Virus record (IMG/VR): IMGVR_UViG_3300044822_000145 | Coordinates: 1 to 51,817 of that record | From: a virus | DNA length: 51,817 bases | Reading direction: 5' to 3' (one strand) | Shown: positions 41,264 through 48,352 of the stretch, one piece after another | Position numbering within the stretch: the stretch's first letter is position 1 | Layout of the letters: the number at the start of each line of letters is the position of its first letter | Made by a program: the position numbers and the translations under genes | Notes under the pieces: model-generated | What the model was told of the DNA's origin: nothing | What the model saw: only the letters and a program-made list of their open reading frames with translations | Databases searched by the model: none

Positions 41264-42172
41264 TTAGATGAGCGTGAGCTGGCGTTCGAGGTCGAAGACG
41301 GCGGCTTCGAGGTTCGCCTTGGCCTGCGCGAAGTACGAGCCCTTGAGTTCGATGCCCGCGAATCGGCGCTTTTCCTCAATCGCAACGACGCCGGTGCTTC
41401 CGATTCCCATGAACGGATCGAGTACAATATCCCCCGGATTGCTCCACAGGAACATCGCACGTTCGATGATGTCGAAGGCTAACGGGGTCAGGTGGCGCTC
41501 GTCTTCGTCTTCCCGCGCCGATGTCGCGTTCAATGTTCGCGTAAGGCGAATATCCATCCATACCGGAGAAGCGTATCTCTCCCATCGTTTTTGCTCGACG
41601 TTTTCGCTATCGCGCGTCGTCGGCTCATCCTCGCCGATAAAGTATTCGATTCCCTTTTCGTGCTTAATCGGCACGGCGTTCTCGCCGGGTTTACGGAAGG
41701 CGAGAAGGTACTGAGGGATACCCGCGCGCGACATGGATGAATCTTTGCAGAGTTGCTTGTGCAACAGGCCGATTGCCTTTGTTCTCGTCACGTCGATGAG
41801 CGGGTCTTTCCAAATGCAATGCTCGCTATGGAAAATGAATCCGGCTTGTATGAATCCGCGTATGAGATCGCCCCGGAAATCTTTTAAGCCGATGTACCCG
41901 TCGCGGCCTTTCATGGCCGGTACGTTCAAGCAATCAATCGCGACGAGACGGCCAGGTTTGGTAACGCGAAAGAGTCCGTCCATAACGAATTTGAAATGTT
42001 CCCAAAATTCTTCATCGGTAGCACAATTTCCGATGTCGCGTTCGGAATCGCTGTAAACGTATAACGACATATAAGGGGGTGACGAAACAGTGAAGTCTAT
42101 GGAGTTTTCGTCCATACTCGCGAGAACATCCACACAATCGCCGTGATGAATTTTAAACGGTTTACTTTCCAT
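41264..42172 (-). CDS. DNA methyltransferase, N4-cytosine/N6-adenine type, 302 aa
   Basis: Motif IV is SPPY at residues 31-34 after HHGDCVDVLASMDENSIDF. The SAM-binding motif I, DPFMGIGSTG, is at 252-261 near the C-terminus, so the order is that of the beta class. The target recognition region lies between, including DVTRTKAIGLLHKQL. SPPY is common in N4-cytosine and also seen in N6-adenine enzymes, so the base is not certain. It overlaps the helicase gene by 11 bases; no restriction nuclease is adjacent, fitting protective or regulatory methylation of phage DNA. Confidence 0.88.
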   Translation of the reverse strand: MESKPFKIHHGDCVDVLASMDENSIDFTVSSPPYMSLYVYSDSERDIGNCATDEEFWEHFKFVMDGLFRVTKPGRLVAIDCLNVPAMKGRDGYIGLKDFRGDLIRGFIQAGFIFHSEHCIWKDPLIDVTRTKAIGLLHKQLCKDSSMSRAGIPQYLLAFRKPGENAVPIKHEKGIEYFIGEDEPTTRDSENVEQKRWERYASPVWMDIRLTRTLNATSAREDEDERHLTPLAFDIIERAMFLWSNPGDIVLDPFMGIGSTGVVAIEEKRRFAGIELKGSYFAQAKANLEAAVFDLERQLTLI

Positions 42173-43469
42173 GAACGGCGTCCACCATCGCCCCGACCAT
42201 CTTCTCCGCGTCGGCTTGTTTTCGTTTCAGGTTCAAGATAATCTCTCCCTCGAATTCGGATGTCACGATATGCACGTTGACGGGATGCGTTTGGCCGAAG
42301 CGATAGCAGCGGCGAATTGCTTGATAAAATCGTTCGAATGAGTTCGACACACCGCAGAAGATTACATCATGGCAATGCTGCCAATTCAATCCATGACCAG
42401 CGACGCTCGGCTTGGTGACTAAAACGCGAATCATTCCGTCTGCGAAACCATCTAACGCTTTCTCCTTATGTTCATCGTCGTCCGCTCCGCTTATTTGCAC
42501 GGAATCGGGAATCGCTTTTGTAAGCGCGTCGCCCTCCACGTTTAGATCACACCATGCGATCACGGGAGAATCAAGCGCGTTCGCAATCTCCGCGCACTTC
42601 GCAACGCGCGCGTCAATCGTGGAACGCCGCACGTCCCTTTGATCGGATAACGTCTTCGCGAATTCCGGGATGAGAACGCCGGATGCGTGAATCTCTTCCT
42701 GGGATGCGGGGATGACGTGATGATGATAGCGCAGCGGCGGGAGAATGTATCCGTCATCGTTATAGTCGCCGATGTCCGAGGGCAGGCGCGCCGTGATCGC
42801 CCATGAGGATACCCATTTCCAGAAGTCCTTTTGCGCGTGTCCTTTCAATCTCCAATCGCCTGTATGGGTCATATCGTTTATGAAGTACATGGAGAGCATT
42901 TCCGTTTGCGTCATGACACCGAGGAATTGCGCGTGATTGCCTAGCTCGACGTAATCGTTCGGCGCGGGCGTTGCCGTGAGCGCCAATCGCCAGGGCGTAC
43001 GCGAGAACGCTTCGATGATCGCGCATCGGGTTTTCGAGTCCATGGATTTGAGGATGCTCGATTCGTCCAAGGCAACGCCCGCGAATTGCGTCGGATCGAA
43101 CTTATGAAGCTTCTGATAGTTCGTGATGTTTATGCCGTTGACGACTTGCGAATCGTCGGAGGCGATGTTCACCGTGACGCCGAGCTTCTTTGCTTCCTTC
43201 GCGAATTGATGGGACACTGCGAGCGGCGCGAGCAGAAGCACGGGCTTATTTTCCAATGCGTGAACATGCCGAAGCCATTCAAGTGCGATGAACCCCTTAC
43301 CTAATCCCGTATCGCAGAAGGTCGCGCATTGTCCGCGTTCTAACGCCTTAAGAACGATGTCCCGTTGGAACTCGAAAAGCATCGGGCTAATGGAATCGCG
43401 GGGAACCGTCTTCCCATGAGAACGTGCGCGCCGTGTTTTCGACGCGAGAAACTCTTCGTAGCTCACCAT
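42162..43469 (-). CDS. DEAD/SNF2-like helicase, 435 aa
   Basis: Superfamily 2 motifs: QRDIVLKALERGQ (Q-like), Walker A DTGLGKGF at 53-60, Walker B variant DESS at 135-138, motif III TATPAPN from 165, and motif VI QAIRRCYRFGQTHPV near the C-terminus. Walker A has GKG where GKT/GKS is usual. The gene overlaps the methyltransferase gene and a small gene upstream, so they are co-translated. Phage helicases of this type move on duplex DNA and may help recombination or counter host defence. Confidence 0.85.
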   Translation of the reverse strand: MVSYEEFLASKTRRARSHGKTVPRDSISPMLFEFQRDIVLKALERGQCATFCDTGLGKGFIALEWLRHVHALENKPVLLLAPLAVSHQFAKEAKKLGVTVNIASDDSQVVNGINITNYQKLHKFDPTQFAGVALDESSILKSMDSKTRCAIIEAFSRTPWRLALTATPAPNDYVELGNHAQFLGVMTQTEMLSMYFINDMTHTGDWRLKGHAQKDFWKWVSSWAITARLPSDIGDYNDDGYILPPLRYHHHVIPASQEEIHASGVLIPEFAKTLSDQRDVRRSTIDARVAKCAEIANALDSPVIAWCDLNVEGDALTKAIPDSVQISGADDDEHKEKALDGFADGMIRVLVTKPSVAGHGLNWQHCHDVIFCGVSNSFERFYQAIRRCYRFGQTHPVNVHIVTSEFEGEIILNLKRKQADAEKMVGAMVDAVHGK

Positions 43470-43645
43470 GCGCGTTTATGCGCGGGATTGAAGTCGATAA
43501 GCACATTGCGCCGTGCAATGATGACGTTCACGATGTCCGTGGTAAGCGCGTGCTTATCGAGTAGCTCGTTGCCGATGAGAAACAGGTCCTTCGTCGTTTG
43601 CGCCGCTTCGATGCGGGCGAGGATTGCCGGGTCGATACCGCTCAC
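43463..43645 (-). CDS. Small helical protein, 60 aa
   Basis: The stop overlaps the helicase start by 7 bases and the ATG overlaps the previous stop. All-helical (DPAILARIEAAQTTKDLFLI), with a basic C-terminal tail (FNPAHKRAW). Its function is unknown. Confidence 0.55.
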   Translation of the reverse strand: MSGIDPAILARIEAAQTTKDLFLIGNELLDKHALTTDIVNVIIARRNVLIDFNPAHKRAW

Positions 43646-43779
43646 ATTTTCCCTTTGATATAATCACCCATAAACTTCAGTATATCCGTTTGCCCCTTGA
43701 AGAGAGATGTGAATGATATGAGCGTCACGCATGTATTTAGGACGCAGAAGCCTATAACGACAAGCTCGAATACATTCAT
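43642..43779 (-). CDS. Small membrane protein, 45 aa
   Basis: I chose ATG at 43779 (MNVFELVVIGFCVLNTCVTL), which overlaps the upstream stop; earlier in-frame starts lie in the neighbouring gene. One N-terminal hydrophobic segment of about 20 residues is followed by a polar, basic tail (DYIKGKM). The function is unknown. Confidence 0.55.
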   Translation of the reverse strand: MNVFELVVIGFCVLNTCVTLISFTSLFKGQTDILKFMGDYIKGKM

Positions 43780-44048
43780 GCTTTCCCGCAATGCGCGCAG
43801 CGCGCTCCGGCCTTCGCGATGTGCCCGCAATGCGAACAGACGGCAATCGTGAAGTCGTCCTGCTTGTAGAGAGCGTACAGCTTTTCGACTATTTCCGGCG
43901 GCAACGTCGCGAGATCGTGCTCCGCTTCGTTGAGGAGTGGGACGATGATGCCGACGTGATGCGCTGCCGTGCGCTGCGAGACGTGCGCCTCTTTCCTCGC
44001 GTGTTGTAGGGCGCTTGCGTGGGCTTTGCCGCCGCCGACCGTCGTCAT
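43776..44048 (-). CDS. Helical protein with C-terminal zinc ribbon, 90 aa
   Basis: Start ATG at 44048 (MTTVGGGKAHASALQHARKE) follows the upstream gene by 8 bases. The body is helical (LPPEIVEKLYALYKQDD) and the end CSHCGHIAKAGARCAHCG is a zinc ribbon. Possibly a small DNA-binding regulator; no family is recognised. Confidence 0.55.
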   Translation of the reverse strand: MTTVGGGKAHASALQHARKEAHVSQRTAAHHVGIIVPLLNEAEHDLATLPPEIVEKLYALYKQDDFTIAVCSHCGHIAKAGARCAHCGKA

Positions 44049-44056
44049 AACGCGGC

Positions 44057-44251
44057 TCACCGATGCACGTCGTTGCTTTTGCACCATACTTCGTGCGTGC
44101 TTATCATGCGCTGCTCGTAATCCGGCGATGATATCGTTGCAATGGCGCCGCAGTTGCACGTCGCTCGGGCGAGGATTCTTGCGCGCTGCTTCGCGTCATC
44201 GTCTTCGAGTTTTTGGACTTCGCTTTGCAGGTTCTCGAACCACGTACTCAT
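44057..44251 (-). CDS. Small Cys-containing protein, 64 aa
   Basis: ATG at 44251 overlaps the previous stop (ATGA). A coiled-coil N-terminal half (WFENLQSEVQKLEDDDAKQR) leads to CNCGAIATI and a later Cys near residue 58, which may bind zinc. Unknown function. Confidence 0.55.
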   Translation of the reverse strand: MSTWFENLQSEVQKLEDDDAKQRARILARATCNCGAIATISSPDYEQRMISTHEVWCKSNDVHR

Positions 44252-44406
44252 TTGACATACATCCCATAAAGTAGGCGGCGCGCGACGCCGGGAGGCAAAT
44301 AGGGGGCTTGGCTTATGAGCGCGTCTTCGCGTTGCTCCTGGGCCGTGCGCGGGGCGTTTATGGCGCGCTTGGCCTGCATGGCGAGGGCGAAGAGTGAAGC
44401 ATCCAT
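44248..44406 (-). CDS. First gene of the leftward early unit, 52 aa
   Basis: ATG at 44406 lies 6 bases after the leftward -10 (TATACT), so the mRNA should be leaderless. The protein begins MDASLFALAMQAKRAINAP and ends LPPGVARRLLYGMYVK; it is helical and basic. The stop overlaps the next ATG. Too short for most gene finders, but the promoter and coupling support it. Confidence 0.65.
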   Translation of the reverse strand: MDASLFALAMQAKRAINAPRTAQEQREDALISQAPYLPPGVARRLLYGMYVK

Positions 44407-44463
44407 GCCTCTAGTATATCATAGGGTGCTTACAAAGTCTATTAAATATGGTACCATAGAGGC
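44407..44463. promoter_or_regulatory. Divergent early switch with two leaderless promoters and operator
   Basis: Leftward: TATACT (44413-44418 complement) plus AGAGGC then ATGGAT. Rightward: TACCAT (44452-44457) plus the same AGAGGC then ATGGAT. A rightward -35-like TTACAA lies 16 bases upstream of TACCAT. The perfect 12-bp palindrome TATGGTACCATA (44447-44458) covers the rightward -10 and is the likely operator of the Cro-like protein at 44464. The two genes start as mirror images. Confidence 0.75.
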
Positions 44464-44718
44464 ATGGATACGCGCTTCGCGGCTCTCATCTCTCGCGTTT
44501 CGACCGGCAAGCTTGCCTTGGCTGTTAAGGTAACGCCTACTACGGTCTCCAAGTGGAAGGCCGCCGCTTGGCTACCCCGCCCGCAGTACTACGAGTCCAT
44601 TGCTTCGGCATGCAAACTCACCGTAGACGAGATCGCCGCCGCCGTCTCATCCGATCATATCGAGCGATACCGCGCGCGTCGCGCCGCCAATCTCACCTCA
44701 CCGTCTCAGGAGTCCTAA
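44464..44718 (+). CDS. Cro/YdaS-like HTH regulator, 84 aa
   Basis: The helix-turn-helix reads GKLALAVKVTPTTVSKWKAA followed by WLPRPQYYESIASACKLT, the Cro/YdaS type. The C-terminal part is basic and Ser-rich. It is the first rightward gene from the divergent switch and probably represses its own promoter through the palindrome at 44447-44458. The stop overlaps the next ATG (TAATG). Confidence 0.75.
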   Translation: MDTRFAALISRVSTGKLALAVKVTPTTVSKWKAAAWLPRPQYYESIASACKLTVDEIAAAVSSDHIERYRARRAANLTSPSQES

Positions 44719-46172
44719 TGGATACATCCATCGCAAAGCCCGATCCGGCGCAACTCTCCGTATGGACGCCGACATTCGTTTCATCTCCGAATGAAATGAA
44801 GGCGCGCGTCCAAGCAAAGCGCGCATTCTACAAAGACGTGATGACGGTAGAGCAGCATTACGGCAAGATTCCCGGCTCCGAGAAGGACGTACTATTTAAG
44901 CCGGGCGCGGAACTGCTTCTCTCCTCGATGGGACTTTTCGCCGACCTCGTTGACGCGCAAGTGATTCAGGATTACGACGGCAGCGCGCACGGCGGCGAAC
45001 CGCTTATCGCGTATCGTCGCGCGTGCCTCATTTATCGGCAAACGGGGCCGACCGAGAATGAGCGCGTTCGGATCGCTCGGGCTGAGGGCTTCTGTTCGAG
45101 CCGCGAAAAAAAGTATAGATACCGCGATTCCAAGCCTGAATGTCCCTTGTGCGGTAAACAGGCGATCTTCATTAGCAAGAAGGACGACGGTGCGTTCTTC
45201 TGCTGGAAGAAGGAGGGCGGATGCGGCGTCAATTTCAACGCGAACGATGAACGCATAACAAAACAACCGCAGGGTAAGGTATGGAACCCTGAGATTTACG
45301 ACCTTGAAAACACGATACTGAAAATGGCCGATAAGCGGGCATACGTGGCCGCTACGCTACTTGCGACCGGATGCAGCGACATCTTTACCCAGGACCTCGA
45401 AGACGATCATCACGAGCCCAGGAACGTCACGCCCAAGGACGCGCCGCGCAATGGTAACGGCAGCGGCGAGAGTGATGACAAGAAGTTGCACGATGCCCGC
45501 GCGGCGACCAAGGCGCTCATCGCCGAGAAGAAAATCCCGGCAAAAGATGTCGCGGTACTATGGGCCGACCTTATCGGCGACTTCCTCATGGATTATCCGA
45601 TATGGGAGTCCGGCGATATTAGCATGATTCGCGGCATGTATAAGGCGATCAAATCATGGGAAGCCCCCAAAGAGACGCCGCCCGAGCCGACGCGCGCCGA
45701 TGCGCTTCTTGCCAAGATGCAAGGCGTTATCCCCGCTGAAGACCATCCTGGAGACCATTTCGGATCTCCCACGCTGCCGCAAGAAACCGAGCCGGTCAAT
45801 AATGCTGAAATTACGCTTGACATGGTAACGCATCAAGCGAAGCGCAAAGGACTCGACAAGGACGACTTCAAGGTTCTCGTCGCAAAGGCAACCGGATCGC
45901 CTAAGCTTACGGCTGAGAATATCCCGAAAGTTTATGACGCGCTCACCGCATATCCGCTGCCCATGATCTCGGATGATGACCTCGAAAAGATCGCGGGGAA
46001 TGTGCCTCCGCCTGACATGCGTGCGCTCGCGGTGCAGGCGAATAAGTGCGGCATGGACATGCGCGATGTCTCGGCGCTTATCGGCGAGCTTGCGCTATCG
46101 ACCCCGTTGACAGCGGATAGCTACAAGCAGCTTCTCGGCGAGATTGATGCTCGCGTGGCGGCTGCGGTATGA
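44718..46172 (+). CDS. Recombination/ssDNA-associated zinc-ribbon protein, 484 aa
   Basis: ATG at 44718 shares the stop of the regulator. Residues about 55-120 form an alpha/beta start (ELLLSSMGLFADLVDAQVIQ), a zinc ribbon follows at about 135-175 (CPLCGKQAIFI... FFCWKKEGGCG), then LENTILKMADKRAYVAATLLATGCSD, similar to a segment I recall in phage single-strand-annealing or repair proteins. The second half is a helical, Pro-rich tail. With the YqaJ exonuclease at 48349 it may form a Red-like pair. The role is inferred. Confidence 0.5.
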   Translation: MDTSIAKPDPAQLSVWTPTFVSSPNEMKARVQAKRAFYKDVMTVEQHYGKIPGSEKDVLFKPGAELLLSSMGLFADLVDAQVIQDYDGSAHGGEPLIAYRRACLIYRQTGPTENERVRIARAEGFCSSREKKYRYRDSKPECPLCGKQAIFISKKDDGAFFCWKKEGGCGVNFNANDERITKQPQGKVWNPEIYDLENTILKMADKRAYVAATLLATGCSDIFTQDLEDDHHEPRNVTPKDAPRNGNGSGESDDKKLHDARAATKALIAEKKIPAKDVAVLWADLIGDFLMDYPIWESGDISMIRGMYKAIKSWEAPKETPPEPTRADALLAKMQGVIPAEDHPGDHFGSPTLPQETEPVNNAEITLDMVTHQAKRKGLDKDDFKVLVAKATGSPKLTAENIPKVYDALTAYPLPMISDDDLEKIAGNVPPPDMRALAVQANKCGMDMRDVSALIGELALSTPLTADSYKQLLGEIDARVAAAV

Positions 46173-46408
46173 CGATTCAAGAGATCAATCTCCTTTCTGA
46201 AGAACGCGAGAAAGCGGAAGCTGCGTATCGCGGGTATATCTCGATCATGCGCTACGTGAACGAACTTGAGCGCCGGTATGAATTGCCTGAAACGCATGTC
46301 CAAGGCAAAGACCTTGACGAGTCCATTACATTGATTACGGAGGAAATGTCTAGTATTGAAGGGCGCCTGACTGTTCTCGTAGGGAAACTAAGGAGGATAT
46401 TCGCATAA
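46169..46408 (+). CDS. Coiled-coil protein, 79 aa
   Basis: ATG at 46169 overlaps the previous TGA. Nearly all helical (EINLLSEEREKAEAAYRGY; LITEEMSSIEGRLTVLVGKL), probably a coiled coil. Function unknown. Confidence 0.55.
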   Translation: MTIQEINLLSEEREKAEAAYRGYISIMRYVNELERRYELPETHVQGKDLDESITLITEEMSSIEGRLTVLVGKLRRIFA

Positions 46409-46581
46409 TGGGCGACTTTTTGGCAATCAATGGGCGCGACGTCGGCATAGCGGCATTTCCTCTTAGAAAGGATGCGTACCAAAACGAAGCATACGGCGAC
46501 GAGGCCATCTTCTGGTATCTCGCATTCTCAACATCCGAAGACGCGCGCGAATGGTACGACATAAGCGCAATGGAGTTTTGA
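46408..46581 (+). CDS. Small hypothetical protein, 57 aa
   Basis: ATG at 46408 overlaps the previous TAA, with AGGAGG upstream at about 12 bases. Reads MGDFLAINGRDVGIAAFPL and ends FSTSEDAREWYDISAMEF, a compact alpha/beta piece. The TGA overlaps the next ATG. Confidence 0.55.
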   Translation: MGDFLAINGRDVGIAAFPLRKDAYQNEAYGDEAIFWYLAFSTSEDAREWYDISAMEF

Positions 46582-46931
46582 TGAGCGCTACGATTCCGAT
46601 TGAGGAATGGCGATGGTTCGGATCGCCCATGCACTGTATCGTCGGCCCGAAATGCAGGTTTCACTTAGGAACGCAAGTCGGGAATTATCTCATAAGTACT
46701 ATCGGCGAATACTACCCCAACGGCCCATATGAAGCGACGGAAGCGCTCGGGCACAATCGGTACTACGAGCTTATGGTCTTTCCCCTCGCACCTGGAAAAT
46801 TGAATTGCGGTTGCCCGATAGTCGATTCATGGAGCACCATCGACGGGAACGGCTGGCCGGAAAACACACCTCACGAAGAAGTTAGCGCTGGTCATCTTGA
46901 AATGTGCCGCAAGTACGCGGAGATGCCATGA
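46581..46931 (+). CDS. Hypothetical protein, 116 aa
   Basis: ATG at 46581 overlaps the previous TGA (TGATG). The mixed alpha/beta sequence contains a CIVGPKCRFHLGTQVG start, a C-x-C (LNCGCPIVDSW) near 76, and a His-rich end. These could bind metal. No family is recognised. Confidence 0.55.
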   Translation: MSATIPIEEWRWFGSPMHCIVGPKCRFHLGTQVGNYLISTIGEYYPNGPYEATEALGHNRYYELMVFPLAPGKLNCGCPIVDSWSTIDGNGWPENTPHEEVSAGHLEMCRKYAEMP

Positions 46932-47032
46932 GCGCGCTCGCGTGCAAACACTGCGGCATGGGCTGGCGGGAAGCCGTCTTCAGGCCGTGCGCCAAGGCGA
47001 CGAATCACGAGTTCGCGCCGCAAATGCTATAA
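46928..47032 (+). CDS. Tiny zinc-knuckle peptide, 34 aa
   Basis: ATG at 46928 overlaps the previous TGA. CKHCG near the start and a second Cys and His later (PCAKATNHEF) suggest one zinc knuckle. The stop TAA lies inside the TATAAT of the next gene's promoter. Confidence 0.4.
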   Translation: MSALACKHCGMGWREAVFRPCAKATNHEFAPQML

Positions 47033-47038
47033 TGAACC
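47025..47038 (+). promoter_or_regulatory. Extended -10 promoter, leaderless, for the membrane gene at 47039
   Basis: TGCTATAAT (TATAAT at 47028-47033 with TG extension) ends 5 bases before the ATG at 47039, so transcription should begin at or near the start codon. No -35 is evident. Confidence 0.6.
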
Positions 47039-47233
47039 ATGCCGCCGTTGACGCCGGATGAAGTAGATTCGTGGATAAGCGCTATTCGACGTTTTGCGCT
47101 CGCGCTTATCGGCATTGGCGGATTGACTATTGTAGTGGTCCGCTTTGCACAGACGGGAGATGTATCACTTCCGATCTTCGCGGCGTTTGCAGGCATACTA
47201 GGATTAAACATTTTGAACATAGGAAAGGAGTAA
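47039..47233 (+). CDS. Small two-helix membrane protein, holin candidate, 64 aa
   Basis: After a polar start (MPPLTPDEVDSWISAIRRF) come two hydrophobic segments (ALALIGIGGLTIVVV and LPIFAAFAGILGLNILNIG). Size and topology fit class II holins. The gene has its own leaderless promoter. It is far from the endolysin, so the holin role is tentative. Confidence 0.55.
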   Translation: MPPLTPDEVDSWISAIRRFALALIGIGGLTIVVVRFAQTGDVSLPIFAAFAGILGLNILNIGKE

Positions 47234-47237
47234 CCTC

Positions 47238-47597
47238 ATGATGCGTATCAAGCCGTTTCTCGTAATCCCGTATATTATTTTGCTCGGTATTATTATTGTT
47301 TGCTTCACCGTATTACAACGGGATCAATTACAAATTGAGCAAGTGGCCGAACGAGATTGCACGATCCAAAAGAATATGTATGCAATCATCGCCAGAGGCT
47401 TACGCAATCAAGCAAGTATCGAGCGGTCCCTTCCGCCGCCACCGCAAAAAGGTGACGCACAATCGCTGCGCTCAAATGCACTTCTCCTAGAGGCGCACGA
47501 AATGGACATGGGCGCAAAGTCATTGCCCAACTGCGCGAACCGTCCACTTCAATCGCATCCGCAAATTCTACCTTCGCCAAAGAAAGCACAATCATGA
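47238..47597 (+). CDS. Single-pass membrane protein, possible spanin-like, 119 aa
   Basis: AAAGGAG lies upstream of the ATG at 47238. The N-terminal segment FLVIPYIILLGIIIVCFTVL is one membrane helix, followed by a polar, helical periplasmic-looking region (IEQVAERDCTIQKNMYAIIA) and a Pro-rich end. The topology is that of an i-spanin, but no lipoprotein partner is seen. It follows the holin candidate by 4 bases. Confidence 0.55.
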   Translation: MMRIKPFLVIPYIILLGIIIVCFTVLQRDQLQIEQVAERDCTIQKNMYAIIARGLRNQASIERSLPPPPQKGDAQSLRSNALLLEAHEMDMGAKSLPNCANRPLQSHPQILPSPKKAQS

Positions 47598-48352
47598 ATA
47601 GCGAAATCGCTCCGGGTTTTTGTCAGTGCGGATGCGGAGAGAAGACAGCAGTCCCTGATAAAAGCTGTGCATCTAGGGGTCTTATCAAGGGCGTCCCTAA
47701 GCGATTTGCTCATGGGCACAACGGACGGCTCCAGGAAAAGAAGCCGAGAAAGCGCATCGTCCGCGAAAGAAGCGAGCATCTCTGCGAATGCGGATGCGGA
47801 GAGAAAACTTTTCTTATGCCGTGGACAAATAAAAGCGTGGGATGGATAAAAGGGAATCCATCGCAATTTATTACGGGACATAACGCAAGGCTATTAGATC
47901 ATGAAACGGGTTTCCCAAAAGGAGCTTTGGTTGATCCTGAATTTATGTACCTCGAATACAAATATACTTGGTGCATTCGCGCCGGTTATGTCGTAGGCGA
48001 GCATACGCGAAATGGTGAAAAAGAAGAAGTTCGCTTACATCGGATTGTGACCGGAGCATTGCCAGGCCAAGAAGTCGATCATATCAATAGAATAAGAACC
48101 GACAATCGAAAAGAAAATCTTCGCGTTGTAACGCATGCCGAAAACTGCCAGAACCTTCCTCCAGAAGGGCACGGTGGTATATCTGGAATACGCGGTGTAA
48201 GTTGGGAATCTCAGACAAGGAAATGGAAAGCTCAAGCGGTGATTCGCGATAAACATTTTAGTCTCGGTCGATTCTCCACGATAGAAGAAGCCGCTCACAT
48301 TGTGCAAGCGTTCCGGGCTGCAAATATGCCATTCTCGGAGGATGCACAATGA
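47594..48352 (+). CDS. HNH endonuclease with AP2-like DNA-binding domain, 252 aa
   Basis: Two Cys-rich N-terminal repeats (CQCGCGEKTAVP; CECGCGEKTFLM) with GHNARLL tails come first. The HNH_3 core is RLHRIVTGALPGQEVDHINR then RTDNRKENLRVVTHAENCQN. The C-terminal part (GIRGVSWESQTRKWKAQAVI) is AP2-like and would give site recognition. The gene overlaps both neighbours by ATGA, which is unusually tight for a mobile nuclease, and could have been inserted precisely or be retained for a phage function. Confidence 0.88.
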   Translation: MNSEIAPGFCQCGCGEKTAVPDKSCASRGLIKGVPKRFAHGHNGRLQEKKPRKRIVRERSEHLCECGCGEKTFLMPWTNKSVGWIKGNPSQFITGHNARLLDHETGFPKGALVDPEFMYLEYKYTWCIRAGYVVGEHTRNGEKEEVRLHRIVTGALPGQEVDHINRIRTDNRKENLRVVTHAENCQNLPPEGHGGISGIRGVSWESQTRKWKAQAVIRDKHFSLGRFSTIEEAAHIVQAFRAANMPFSEDAQ

